From contig CAYRQP010000012.1 of the NCBI GenBank assembly GCA_964426545.1, positions 1 through 62,150 of the forward strand: a stretch of 62,150 bases of DNA, written 5' to 3'. Each line of letters opens with the position of its first letter. Position 1 is the stretch's first letter. A model generated the notes under the pieces. That model was given only the letters and a program-made list of their open reading frames with translations, had not been told where the DNA came from and did not search any database. The stretch is from CAYRQP01 sp964426545 (GTDB lineage Bacteria > Fermentibacterota > Fermentibacteria > Fermentibacterales > JCC-6). Shown here piece by piece: positions 17,157-24,938 of this stretch. A program made the translations under genes and the position numbers.

Positions 17157-17210
17157 AACATTGGGGACGGAGGAGCATGTTACGTAAACTGCTCCTCCGT
17201 CCCCAATGTT
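17157..17210. repeat. GGGGACGGAGGAG inverted repeat, copy 1 (bidirectional terminator position)
   Basis: 20-base arms (17157-17176 and 17191-17210) are perfectly complementary around a 14-base loop, ATGTTACGTAAACT. It starts at the base after one stop codon and ends at the stop codon of the convergent aminotransferase gene. The core and loop recur at 39058-39099, so this is a dispersed repeat that may serve here as a terminator for both genes. Confidence 0.8.
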
Positions 17211-18412
17211 TACATGTTTTCTTTTATCACTGCTGCAAGGCGTTTTACGCCTTCGACTATCTGTTCTTCATTGGCATAGCTGAAGTTCAGGCGCATGCTT
17301 CGTATGTTATCGTTATTTGGATAGAATGCACTTCCGGGAACATAGGCTACATTGCGGTCGACTGCCTTCTGGAAAAGGTCATCGGCACTCATGCCTTCCG
17401 GGAGGGTCAACCATAGGAAAAGACCGCCTTCAGGTTTTGTCCAGGTAATTCCGGGTGTGTTTCCAAGTTCGATTTCAAGGTGTTCCAGCATAAGTTTTCT
17501 GCGTCCGTCATAAAGAGCAATTGTGGTTTTGAGTCCGACTTCGAGTGCTCCTGCCTGAAGCATAGCATGTGTAATTGCCTGATTGAAGGGCGGAGTGCAT
17601 AGGTCTACCGCCTGTTTTGCCATCACCATCTTGTCGATTATCCATTTGGGACCGCAAGCCCATCCGAGCCGGAAGCCCGGAAGCAGTATCTTAGAGAAGG
17701 TATAAAGTGAGATTACTATATCCTTTGCCATCGATTGGAATGTTTGTTGATGTTCTCCCGTGTATCTGAGTTGTCTGTAGGGCGTATCCTCGATAATAAG
17801 ATAGTTGCCCTGTTTTGCTATCTCGAGAATCTTCTTTCTTCTCGAATCCGGAATAGTAACACCGCCGGGATTCTGAAAATCCGGAACAAGGTAGATAAAA
17901 CGGGGTGGTTTACCATCATTCTCCAGCCGGACGATTGTTTCGGCGAGTTTTTCGGGTATCATGCCGTTTTCATCAAGTTCTACACCGACAGGAACACCCT
18001 GATAGCTCTTGAATGCCTGCAGAGCTCCCAAATATGTAGGTGAGCCTGTTATGCAGGTATCTCCGGGATTGAAAAATATTTTACCAACGAGATCGAGCCC
18101 TTGTTGTGAAGCTGTGGTAATCAGGATATTATCTGCTTCAGCCGGAATGCCGTCCTTTGTCATCAGTTCCGCAAGGTCAGCCCGGAGCCTGCCGTCACCT
18201 TCGGTGGGCCCGTACTGTAGGGCTTTGTCAGATTCATTCTCCATTACCAGTTCAAAAGCGTCTTTCACATAATCCACCCGGAAAGTGGAAGGTGCAGGAA
18301 GTCCGCCGGCAAATGATATGATACCGGGTTTCGCCGTGAGTTTGAGAAGTTCTCTGATTACAGACCGTTTCATTCCGATTGCCCGGTCGGAAAAGTACTT
18401 GTCCCTATTCAT
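17210..18412 (-). CDS. PLP-dependent aminotransferase (LysN/2-aminoadipate aminotransferase-like)
   Basis: 400 aa, fold-type I class I/II aminotransferase. It shows IISFAGGLPAPSTF, LQYGPTEGDGRLR, TTASQQGLDL, the cofactor segment YLVPDFQNPGGVTI, and the Schiff-base Lys in YTFSKILLPGFRLGW. This pattern is that of LysN/ARO8-like enzymes, which use 2-oxoglutarate/glutamate and accept several amino acids. It has no GntR DNA-binding domain, so it is not a full MocR regulator. It is a single gene between two parvulin lipoprotein genes and ends at the inverted repeat. The substrate cannot be fixed from sequence. Confidence 0.88.
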   Translation of the reverse strand: MNRDKYFSDRAIGMKRSVIRELLKLTAKPGIISFAGGLPAPSTFRVDYVKDAFELVMENESDKALQYGPTEGDGRLRADLAELMTKDGIPAEADNILITTASQQGLDLVGKIFFNPGDTCITGSPTYLGALQAFKSYQGVPVGVELDENGMIPEKLAETIVRLENDGKPPRFIYLVPDFQNPGGVTIPDSRRKKILEIAKQGNYLIIEDTPYRQLRYTGEHQQTFQSMAKDIVISLYTFSKILLPGFRLGWACGPKWIIDKMVMAKQAVDLCTPPFNQAITHAMLQAGALEVGLKTTIALYDGRRKLMLEHLEIELGNTPGITWTKPEGGLFLWLTLPEGMSADDLFQKAVDRNVAYVPGSAFYPNNDNIRSMRLNFSYANEEQIVEGVKRLAAVIKENM

Positions 18413-18538
18413 GATTTCTCCATTCCGTTAATGTCGGTTGCTTGAAAATGACATCTAAATATTACCTAATTTACGTGAATTTGCCAAGAGCTGTATCGAT
18501 TATATTTATTCGAGTGCAACGAAAATTTGTATATTGAT

Positions 18539-18544
18539 TATAAT
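18539..18544 (+). promoter_or_regulatory. Possible -10 element (TATAAT)
   Basis: TATAAT lies about 37 bases before the ATG of the small parvulin gene in an AT-rich gap. No convincing -35 box is seen at the usual distance. Confidence 0.3.
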
Positions 18545-18580
18545 TGTACGAATAGTATTAATGGTATAAGAGGAGTTGAA

Positions 18581-19075
18581 ATGAAAAGAAACATTTTGCT
18601 GATAGTTATTCTGACAATGGTAATTACTTTACCTGTCTCCTGCGGTGACAGAAATGAACCCATACAGGAAGATGTGAGTGGTGAAGTTGCAGAAGAAATA
18701 CATGTTGAAATAGAACCGGATCCGGTACCGGAACCTCCTCCCAATCCGACTATTCAGGGAGTAATGGGTGCCAATCATATTTTAGTAGCCTACACGGGTT
18801 CCGGAGTTTCCGGCGTCTTGAGAGACAAGGCAGATGCTTCAGCTTTGGCTGGTAATGTCAGGAACAGCATAATAAGCGGTGATGTTACATTCGAGGATGC
18901 TGCCAAAAGGTACTCGGATTGCTCTACTGCGGAAAGCGGTGGAGTGCTTCCTAATTTCACGGAAGGAGCTATGGTTCCAACTTTCGAAGATGCAGTACTG
19001 AATCTAGAACTGCAAGAGATATCACAGGTAGTGGAAACCCAATTCGGATTTCACATTATCGAGAGAACGAAATAA
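18581..19075 (+). CDS. Single-domain parvulin-type peptidyl-prolyl isomerase lipoprotein
   Basis: 164 aa from the ATG at 18581, preceded by AGGAG. MKRNILLIVILTMVITLPVS followed by C21 is a lipoprotein signal. An acidic, Pro-rich linker precedes one rotamase domain with ANHILVAYTG, FEDAAKRYSDC, GGVLPNFTEGAMVPTFED and FGFHIIERTK. It is a shorter relative of the two-domain protein encoded at 16192; both end their domain with FGxHII. It lies 9 bases before rluD on the same strand. The role inferred is folding of exported or outer-membrane proteins. Confidence 0.85.
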   Translation: MKRNILLIVILTMVITLPVSCGDRNEPIQEDVSGEVAEEIHVEIEPDPVPEPPPNPTIQGVMGANHILVAYTGSGVSGVLRDKADASALAGNVRNSIISGDVTFEDAAKRYSDCSTAESGGVLPNFTEGAMVPTFEDAVLNLELQEISQVVETQFGFHIIERTK

Positions 19076-19084
19076 GGACTTGAA

Positions 19085-20062
19085 TTGGAGACTTTCAGTT
19101 TTACGGTTACCGAAGACGCAAAGGGACTCAGACTCGACCTCTATCTTGCTTCTCTTGAAGAGGTAGCTGAAAGCAGAACTTATATAAACACACTGATAAA
19201 GAACGGCTATGTTCAAATCAATGGAGAACCTGTAGATAAGCCTTCGTCACGTGTTGATTCGGGTCAGGTCGTCACTCTGATTGTGCCTGATCCCGAACCT
19301 ATCTCCCTCATGCCCGAACCAATTGAACTGGACATAGTATATGAAGATGAATATCTCCTTGTCATCAACAAGCAGGCGGGACTTGTTATTCATCCTGCTG
19401 CCAGTTGTCCAAACGGTACCCTGGTGAATGCACTTCTTTATCACTGCAGGAACCTGTCGGGTATCTCCGGCGAATTACGCCCCGGAATTGTACACCGCCT
19501 GGATAAGGATACTACTGGATTGATGATGGCGGCAAAAGAGAACTTCACACACAGAGAACTCTCATCACAGTTATCCGCAAAGACTGTGAAGAGAAGATAT
19601 ATTGCTCTTGTATGGCACCATCCTGACCGACTGACCGGGGAAATTGATGCACCTATAGGACGGGACCCTGTTCATAGACAGAAGATGGCAGTCGAGCAAA
19701 GCGGAAAGAGAGCCGTGACGAATTATGCAGTATTGCAGCAGTACAGATTAGCAAGCGAAGTGGAGTGCCGTCTCGAGACAGGGCGCACACATCAGATCAG
19801 AGTTCACATGTCGAGTGAAAAAGGCTGCCCGATCATAGCCGATGAGACTTATGGCGGAATGACACCGAAGAGTATCTCATCTACAGTCAGGAATAACAAA
19901 CTCGTGGAGGATGTGCTGAAACTGGCGCAACACCAGATGCTTCATGCCGAGACACTTGGGTTCATTCACCCCAAAACGGGTGAGGAGATGGAGTTTAATG
20001 CTGCACCGCCGCTGGAGTATTCACTGGTGCGGAAGCGTCTCGAAAGAGATGAGAATGAATAG
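19085..20062 (+). CDS. rluD: 23S rRNA pseudouridine synthase, RluD family
   Basis: 325 aa. An N-terminal S4-like RNA-binding domain (about 14-70) precedes the RsuA/RluA catalytic domain. The catalytic Asp is D140 in GIVHRLDKDTTGLMM. Other motifs are VINKQAGLVIHPA and LETGRTHQIRVHM. The family makes pseudouridines in helix 69 of 23S rRNA (RluD) or related sites (RluC). The start is TTG at 19085 with a weak AGGA site. It begins a tightly packed run: membrane protein, truA, DHS-like protein and SPOR lipoprotein all overlap by a few bases. Confidence 0.9.
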   Translation: METFSFTVTEDAKGLRLDLYLASLEEVAESRTYINTLIKNGYVQINGEPVDKPSSRVDSGQVVTLIVPDPEPISLMPEPIELDIVYEDEYLLVINKQAGLVIHPAASCPNGTLVNALLYHCRNLSGISGELRPGIVHRLDKDTTGLMMAAKENFTHRELSSQLSAKTVKRRYIALVWHHPDRLTGEIDAPIGRDPVHRQKMAVEQSGKRAVTNYAVLQQYRLASEVECRLETGRTHQIRVHMSSEKGCPIIADETYGGMTPKSISSTVRNNKLVEDVLKLAQHQMLHAETLGFIHPKTGEEMEFNAAPPLEYSLVRKRLERDENE

Positions 20063-20654
20063 CGTTACCATATCCATATTCCTTTTCGTCTGTCTGCTGG
20101 CCGGTCCGGCTTCGGCGTTTCTGGTTGCACCTGCACTTCTACCCGTTTTTCTTATCTTTTCCGTATTGGGTATCCTGACTTCAGGAAAGCCCATTGTTCA
20201 AAGATTTGCCATGCTTGCAGCTGCACCCCTACTCGGTATCGCCTGGGGAGCATATACAGGTGATCAGACTATTCTGCTGAGATCATTGAGGTGGCTTGCA
20301 TCTCTTTGTGCAGGGGTTACACTTGCGTCTGAACTTGGTATGTCACGCGCTGCCTACCTTCTTAACAGGTTATCTGAAAGGGTCAAATTTGGAAAGAACT
20401 TTTTGGAAAGTCTTGCCCTACTGGCCGCTCTTGCGGGACCATTCTCCAAATCCATACGCGAAAAACTGAGTGGACTCCGGCAGAAGAGAATAAGTTTATT
20501 CGAAGCTATTCCTAAAGTGCTTTCCGGAATTGAAACTTTGGATACGGATATTTCATCTGTGCACTCCACTCACCGGATGAAAGTAAGACCATTGATTATT
20601 TCGTGTTTCGCATGGTGTTTGTTTTTATCTGGGATTGCAGGTGTCCCGGCATGA
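20055..20654 (+). CDS. Polytopic membrane protein of unknown function
   Basis: 199 aa from the ATG at 20055 (20049 is also possible), overlapping the end of rluD. Hydrophobic helices lie at about 4-45, 55-70, 80-105 and 175-196, with a charged cytoplasmic stretch (SIREKLSGLRQKRISLFEAI) between the third and last. The layout weakly recalls the EcfT transmembrane subunit of ECF transporters, but no EcfA or S component is nearby and the coupling motifs are not clear. Its stop overlaps the truA start (ATGA), so expression is coupled to RNA-modification genes. Confidence 0.7.
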   Translation: MNSVTISIFLFVCLLAGPASAFLVAPALLPVFLIFSVLGILTSGKPIVQRFAMLAAAPLLGIAWGAYTGDQTILLRSLRWLASLCAGVTLASELGMSRAAYLLNRLSERVKFGKNFLESLALLAALAGPFSKSIREKLSGLRQKRISLFEAIPKVLSGIETLDTDISSVHSTHRMKVRPLIISCFAWCLFLSGIAGVPA

Positions 20655-21385
20655 ACACAGTAAGGCTGAAACTCTCTATCGAGTATGACGGCACAGAATT
20701 CAGCGGTTGGCAGTTTCAGCTGGAAGCACGCACTGTTCAGGGAGTTATAGAGCAGAAGATAGCAGAACTCTGCGGAAGAGAAATCAGAGTTAACGGTTCG
20801 GGAAGAACAGATGCAGGGGTTCATGCACTGGGGCAGGTAGCTCACATAGATGTTTTTCAGGATGAAATAAAGAGATTGCAGGACGGACTTCCATCTCTGA
20901 TTCCGGATGATATTGCGATCACGGAAGTGATTCAGGTAAGTGATGAATTCCACGCAAGATTTTCCGCGACGGCCCGAACATATCGATACAGCATCATTCG
21001 GGGAAAGCACCCGCTTCGAAGCAGATACAGTTATATTCTGAACAGAGAACTTGATGTGGTTGCCATGAAACAGGCATGTACACTCTCAATTGGCGAGTAC
21101 AGCTGGAAGGCAATGGCAAAGGAGGGAAGTTCCAACCACGACTGGATTGTGGATGTTCACAGTGCTGAAATCGAGGAAGATGAATCAGGGTGGACATTTA
21201 CAATCACGGCAAACAGGTTTCTGAGAGGGCTTGTCAGAATCTGGTCGGGAACCCTTGTTAAGATTGGTTCGGGTGCTGATAGTCCTGGATTGATTACCCG
21301 TCTCCTCGAAAGTGATGATAGAACACGGGCAGGGGAATCACTGCCTGCAAAGGGTCTTGTACTTCTGAAAGTGAGGTATCCGTGA
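20651..21385 (+). CDS. truA: tRNA pseudouridine(38-40) synthase TruA
   Basis: 244 aa. Modifies U38-40 of the tRNA anticodon stem. The catalytic Asp is D54 in NGSGRTDAGVHALGQ. The N-terminus MNTVRLKLSIEYDGTEFSGW and the C-terminal FLRGLVRIWSGTL block are typical. The start at 20651 overlaps the upstream stop as ATGA, and its own stop overlaps the next gene. This is the second pseudouridine synthase of the run. Length is normal for the family. Confidence 0.93.
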   Translation: MNTVRLKLSIEYDGTEFSGWQFQLEARTVQGVIEQKIAELCGREIRVNGSGRTDAGVHALGQVAHIDVFQDEIKRLQDGLPSLIPDDIAITEVIQVSDEFHARFSATARTYRYSIIRGKHPLRSRYSYILNRELDVVAMKQACTLSIGEYSWKAMAKEGSSNHDWIVDVHSAEIEEDESGWTFTITANRFLRGLVRIWSGTLVKIGSGADSPGLITRLLESDDRTRAGESLPAKGLVLLKVRYP

Positions 21386-22329
21386 GTAGAAACGAGAACT
21401 TCGACAGAAAGAAACTGAAACTGAAGAGCCTTACAGAAAGAGCGAACAAGGTAACTTCAGATTTGAATGTTAGAATCCTGAACAAGAATGCTTCTGCAGC
21501 GGATTTCATTGATTCTCTACCTGATTTACTGGCGGTGCATGAAATGAGAACACTGGCAAAGGCAATTCTCAGGGCAAAGAACAAAGACAATGCTCGGATA
21601 ATGATGTACGGCGGACACGTTTTGAAATGCGGGCTTGGCCCGCTTCTGGTGAAGTGGCTTGAATCAGGCAGGATCTCCTGTTTTGCAACCAATGGGGCAG
21701 GTACAATCCACGACATAGAACTTGCCCTCTTTGGTGAAACTTCAGAAGATGTGAAAGCCGGAATTGCAGATGGCAGTTTTGGGATGTGGAAAGAAACCGG
21801 AGAGATATATGCAGAAGCAGTATCAAGGGCTTATGATGATGAAATCTGTCTCGGAGCGGCTCTGGGACTGGAGATTATCGAACGCGGGGGAGACCCTTCG
21901 GGAAGCCCGCTGGCGACTGCATATGAGTTAGGTATTCCGGTATCGGTACATATCTCACTCGGGTGCGACATAGTGCATCCCCACCCGGCTCTCGACTGGA
22001 GTAAAATGGGATCGGTTGCTGAGCACGATTTCGATCTGTTCGGAAGCAGGATAGCCGGTTTGAAGGATGGCGTCATCATGAATGTTGGTTCGGCGGTTGT
22101 GATGCCGGAAGTATTCTTGAAACTCCTTACAAGCGCTGTGAATCTCGGAAATGAAATCAGTAATATCACTGCAGCCGGATTCGATATGCAGAAGCAGTAC
22201 AGGTCGATGCACAATGTCATTGAGAGGCCTGTGAAGGCTCTTGGCGGAAGTTCTGTAATGATAACAGGACATCATGAGTTAATGCTTCCCCTTCTCGACC
22301 TGTTCATAGATGCGGAGGAGGCAAAATGA
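21382..22329 (+). CDS. Deoxyhypusine-synthase-fold protein
   Basis: 315 aa. Similar to the deoxyhypusine synthase (DS) family: GGHVLKCGLGPLLVKWLESG, ATNGAGTIHDIELALFGETS, EDVKAGIADGSFGM and VSVHISLGCDIVHPHP correspond to NAD-binding and active-site blocks. True eIF5A is absent in bacteria, and related bacterial proteins are mostly uncharacterised; some are homospermidine-synthase-like. The function is therefore open. It overlaps truA upstream and the SPOR lipoprotein downstream by four bases each, so it is co-expressed with RNA-modification and envelope genes. Confidence 0.75.
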   Translation: MSRNENFDRKKLKLKSLTERANKVTSDLNVRILNKNASAADFIDSLPDLLAVHEMRTLAKAILRAKNKDNARIMMYGGHVLKCGLGPLLVKWLESGRISCFATNGAGTIHDIELALFGETSEDVKAGIADGSFGMWKETGEIYAEAVSRAYDDEICLGAALGLEIIERGGDPSGSPLATAYELGIPVSVHISLGCDIVHPHPALDWSKMGSVAEHDFDLFGSRIAGLKDGVIMNVGSAVVMPEVFLKLLTSAVNLGNEISNITAAGFDMQKQYRSMHNVIERPVKALGGSSVMITGHHELMLPLLDLFIDAEEAK

Positions 22330-22850
22330 GAAAGATTTTAAGAATATCCACTGTACTGTTTGTAGCAGTCATGGGATTCTCCTGCGGGAGTTCCACACAG
22401 ACCATCACCGATCCAGAAGCTGAATCAGGGGTAGAATTACTTCTAATAGATCCTTATGCTGATTCGCAGGAGTACGATGAAAATCCTTTCGAGGGTTTTC
22501 CTGTTGTTACCGGTTTGAGCATTCCATCGAATGTCAATGCAGAAGAAATTGTATCAGAAGAAAGCAGTTATTCAGCAGAAGAAGAACTTCAGGAAGAAAT
22601 TCCCATTGAAATTCCGGAAACTTCTCATTATTCAGTGCAGGTAACAGCTGCAACTGAAGAGAGTTCTGCAGAGAGAATTGCTGCAATTCTCGAGTCCGAT
22701 ACCGATTATCCGGTGTTTATCGACAGGGTTAACCAATACTGGAAAGTTCGCGTGGGTGCATTCGAAGAGAGAGGGGATGCAGAAGCATGCTGTAACTCTC
22801 TTATCAATCTCGGATATGCAGATGCCTGGGTGACCACAAGAGAACCCTGA
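22326..22850 (+). CDS. SPOR-domain lipoprotein
   Basis: 174 aa. The N-terminus has a lipoprotein signal ending FSCGSS (Cys20). A long acidic linker (about 30-95) leads to a C-terminal SPOR domain (about 98-170) with HYSVQVTAATEESSAERIA and YWKVRVGAFEERGDAEACC. SPOR domains bind denuded septal peptidoglycan, so a cell-division or envelope role is inferred. It is the last gene of the rluD-truA run, just before tRNA-Gly. Confidence 0.85.
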   Translation: MRKILRISTVLFVAVMGFSCGSSTQTITDPEAESGVELLLIDPYADSQEYDENPFEGFPVVTGLSIPSNVNAEEIVSEESSYSAEEELQEEIPIEIPETSHYSVQVTAATEESSAERIAAILESDTDYPVFIDRVNQYWKVRVGAFEERGDAEACCNSLINLGYADAWVTTREP

Positions 22851-22896
22851 CCTTGACAGATTACTTCTAATTTGCGATATATGCTCTCTCAATATT

Positions 22897-22972
22897 GCGG
22901 GAGTAGCTCAGTTGGTAGAGCCCTACCTTGCCAAGGTAGCTGTCGCGGGTTCAAGTCCCGTCTCCCGCTCCA
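22897..22972 (+). tRNA. tRNA-Gly (GCC)
   Basis: Acceptor GCGGGAG (22897-22903) pairs with CTCCCGC (22962-22968). The anticodon stem CTACC/GGTAG encloses TTGCCAA with anticodon GCC at 22930-22932. The T arm is GCGGG-TTCAAGT-CCCGT, the discriminator is T (22969) and CCA is encoded (22970-22972). No variable-loop extension is present. Confidence 0.96.
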
Positions 22973-23039
22973 TTACTGGCTATATTGGACGACGGGGCTC
23001 TGCAATGCTTTTCGGGTATTGGCAATTGAATTTGGGTAG

Positions 23040-23058
23040 AGTCCCGTCTCCCGCTCCA
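23040..23058 (+). repeat. Duplicated 3' end of tRNA-Gly (possible att remnant)
   Basis: AGTCCCGTCTCCCGCTCCA repeats the last 19 bases of the tRNA-Gly gene including CCA (22954-22972). The 67 bases between the copies resemble neither a gene nor a tRNA body. Such duplications mark integration sites of mobile elements or partial tRNA duplications. Confidence 0.75.
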
Positions 23059-23070
23059 CAACATAGATCA

Positions 23071-23344
23071 AGTGTAGTACGACACTGATATTATATTTTT
23101 ATACATCGTCATGCTCAGGGACATGCAGCTCTGTGCGTGTCCCGAAAATCGCACCGCCATTTATGAAAGCAAAAATAGATGGAATAAGGTGAGGTACGGC
23201 ACTGAATTGACCGGAAACTTATTGGACATACATTTTATTTACTACCTTTAAAGAGGGACTGTCCCTTTTAATTTTCGGGGGGAAGGTGTCCCTCTTTTAT
23301 AAAAAGAGAGGGACTAAGGATGAATAAGGTGAAGTACGGTACTG
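23071..23344. repeat. Composite palindromic repeat cluster in a 447-base gene-free stretch
   Basis: The space from 22973 to 23419 has no gene. It contains AGTGTAGTACGACACT (23071-23086); a GGGACATG..CGTGTCCC hairpin (23118-23143) joined to GAAAATCGCACCGCCAT (23144-23160); two copies of the core GAATAAGGTGARGTACGGYACTG (23182-23204 and 23322-23344); and a nested GTCCCTCTTTT/AAAAGAGAGGGAC stem (23288-23314). A TATAAT (23360-23365) follows the second core and could be the -10 box of the FIST gene. The same modules recur near 39.0, 58, 60.6 and 62 kb. Confidence 0.7.
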
Positions 23345-23419
23345 ATTTTGTAAATCTATTATAATATGCTGTTAGATATTGATTGAAGTAACTGTGGTAG
23401 AGAGAAATGGAGAATTAGT

Positions 23420-24613
23420 ATGAAAATAGCTTCAAATTGTAGTACGTCAGGAGTTACGAAGGAAGCAGTTACCGAGACTTATAAGAAAGTGAGGCGGGAG
23501 CTCGACGGTTCTCCGGACTTGATGGTGGTTTATTCATCCATAACTCACGATGGTGTTGAAATTATGGAAATACTCAAGGAACTCGCTCCCGGTATACAGG
23601 TGCATGGGGGTACTTCCTGTGTTGGTGTGATGAGTGACGAAGGATTCTGCAGTGCAGACGGAACCGGATTTGGAATTCTGGGAATATCTGATCCTGATGG
23701 AAACTACGGTGTTGGATGTCATCAGATTGGAGACAACCCAAGGGAAGCGGGAGCGGAAGCCGTTCAAAAGGCAATCGCCAATGCAGGGCGGATGGGAGAA
23801 CTCCCCGAGATGCTCTGGATGAACGGTGCTCCGGGAACAGAAGAACTTGTACTACTCGGCATAATGGATGTTCTTGGAAACAGTGTCCCCATTGCCGGCG
23901 GCAGCACAGGTGACAATACAATTGAAGGAAAGTGGCAGCAGTTCACCCTGGATGGTGTTTTCAGCGATGCGGTTGTTGTTACTGCACTCTATCCGTCAAG
24001 AGGCCTGCATTTTGCCTTCCACAGCGGTTATTCACCCACGGAAATTACAGGTACAGTCACAAAAGCAGATGGAAGGACTCTTTACGAGATTGATGGACTT
24101 CCTGCCACTGAAGTGTATAACGCTTGGACAAAGGGAAGTATCTCTGAATTTCTGGAGGAAGGTGGCAATGTCCTCAGTAATACCACAATGAATCCGCTGG
24201 GACGGATTGTAGGTTCTGAACAGAATATCAGTTATTACAAATTGTCTCATCCCGAGAAGGTACTTCCCGATGGTTCCATGATGCTCTTTAGTAACATGGA
24301 GGAGGGTGATGAGATAATTCTGATGAGAGGTTCCAGGGAAAGCCTGGTCAGGAGAGCAGGAAGGGTTGCTCAATCTGCAATAACTTTCGGGGGAGTTAAG
24401 CAGGATGACATAGCAGGTGCACTTGTCGTGTACTGTGCCGGATGCATGCTTGCAGTTATGGATGATATGAATGAAGCTGCTGCTTTGGTAAAAGATGCCA
24501 TTGGAGGGAGCCCTTTCCTTGGTGCATTTACATTTGGTGAACAGGGCTGCTTTATCGGCGGAGAGAATAATCACGGCAACCTGATGATATCAGTGGTTGT
24601 TTTCGAGAAATAG
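23420..24613 (+). CDS. FIST-domain sensory protein
   Basis: 397 aa, cytoplasmic, with FIST N (about 30-230) and FIST C (about 235-380) domains: LMVVYSSITHDGVEIMEIL, HGGTSCVGVMSDEGF, IAGGSTGDNT, GGNVLSNTTMNPLG, and near the C-terminus LGAFTFGEQGCFIGG. FIST domains are predicted to bind small ligands, probably amino acids, and are usually linked to two-component or methyl-accepting systems. GGAGAATTAGT precedes the ATG. It is followed by ABM, Fe-ADH and a hybrid histidine kinase in one direction with gaps of 1-23 bases, so it may feed ligand information to that kinase. Confidence 0.9.
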   Translation: MKIASNCSTSGVTKEAVTETYKKVRRELDGSPDLMVVYSSITHDGVEIMEILKELAPGIQVHGGTSCVGVMSDEGFCSADGTGFGILGISDPDGNYGVGCHQIGDNPREAGAEAVQKAIANAGRMGELPEMLWMNGAPGTEELVLLGIMDVLGNSVPIAGGSTGDNTIEGKWQQFTLDGVFSDAVVVTALYPSRGLHFAFHSGYSPTEITGTVTKADGRTLYEIDGLPATEVYNAWTKGSISEFLEEGGNVLSNTTMNPLGRIVGSEQNISYYKLSHPEKVLPDGSMMLFSNMEEGDEIILMRGSRESLVRRAGRVAQSAITFGGVKQDDIAGALVVYCAGCMLAVMDDMNEAAALVKDAIGGSPFLGAFTFGEQGCFIGGENNHGNLMISVVVFEK

Positions 24614-24636
24614 GACAGACAGGAAGGACAGGTTAA

Positions 24637-24933
24637 ATGACTAAAACAGTATTGGTTTATGTGACAGTAAAAAGCGGATATGAGAGTGAGTTCATGAAGG
24701 CATCCCTCGAAAACGCGGAAAACAGCAGGAAAGAAAAGGGAATTGCCGAGTTCGAACTTATGCAAAGCAGCGATAATCCGCAAAAATTCGTGCTTACTGA
24801 AGTATATAAGTATGAGGAAGCGCCGGCAGAACACAAGAAAACCACACATTATTTGAAATGGCGCGAAACCGTTGCCGATATGATGGCAGAACCAAGAAAA
24901 GGAGTCTGGTATACATCGGTTGATGCAGAGTAG
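24637..24933 (+). CDS. ABM-domain (YgiN-like) small protein
   Basis: 98 aa. One antibiotic-biosynthesis-monooxygenase fold: MTKTVLVYVTVKSGYESEF at the N-terminus, then ELMQSSDNPQKFVLTEVY and AEHKKTTHYLKWRETV, the usual His/Trp end of the domain. Members include quinol monooxygenases, LsrG and many proteins of unknown role. It lies between the FIST gene and the alcohol dehydrogenase gene. The precise activity is unknown. Confidence 0.85.
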   Translation: MTKTVLVYVTVKSGYESEFMKASLENAENSRKEKGIAEFELMQSSDNPQKFVLTEVYKYEEAPAEHKKTTHYLKWRETVADMMAEPRKGVWYTSVDAE

Positions 24934-24938
24934 GTAGA

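Noticed and set aside
22981..23058. Second tRNA gene after tRNA-Gly
   Set aside because: Only the 3' end is duplicated; there is no matching acceptor 5' arm or anticodon arm.
23061..23419. Riboswitch upstream of the FIST gene
   Set aside because: The stems are copies of dispersed repeats found at unrelated genes; no known aptamer core was recognised.
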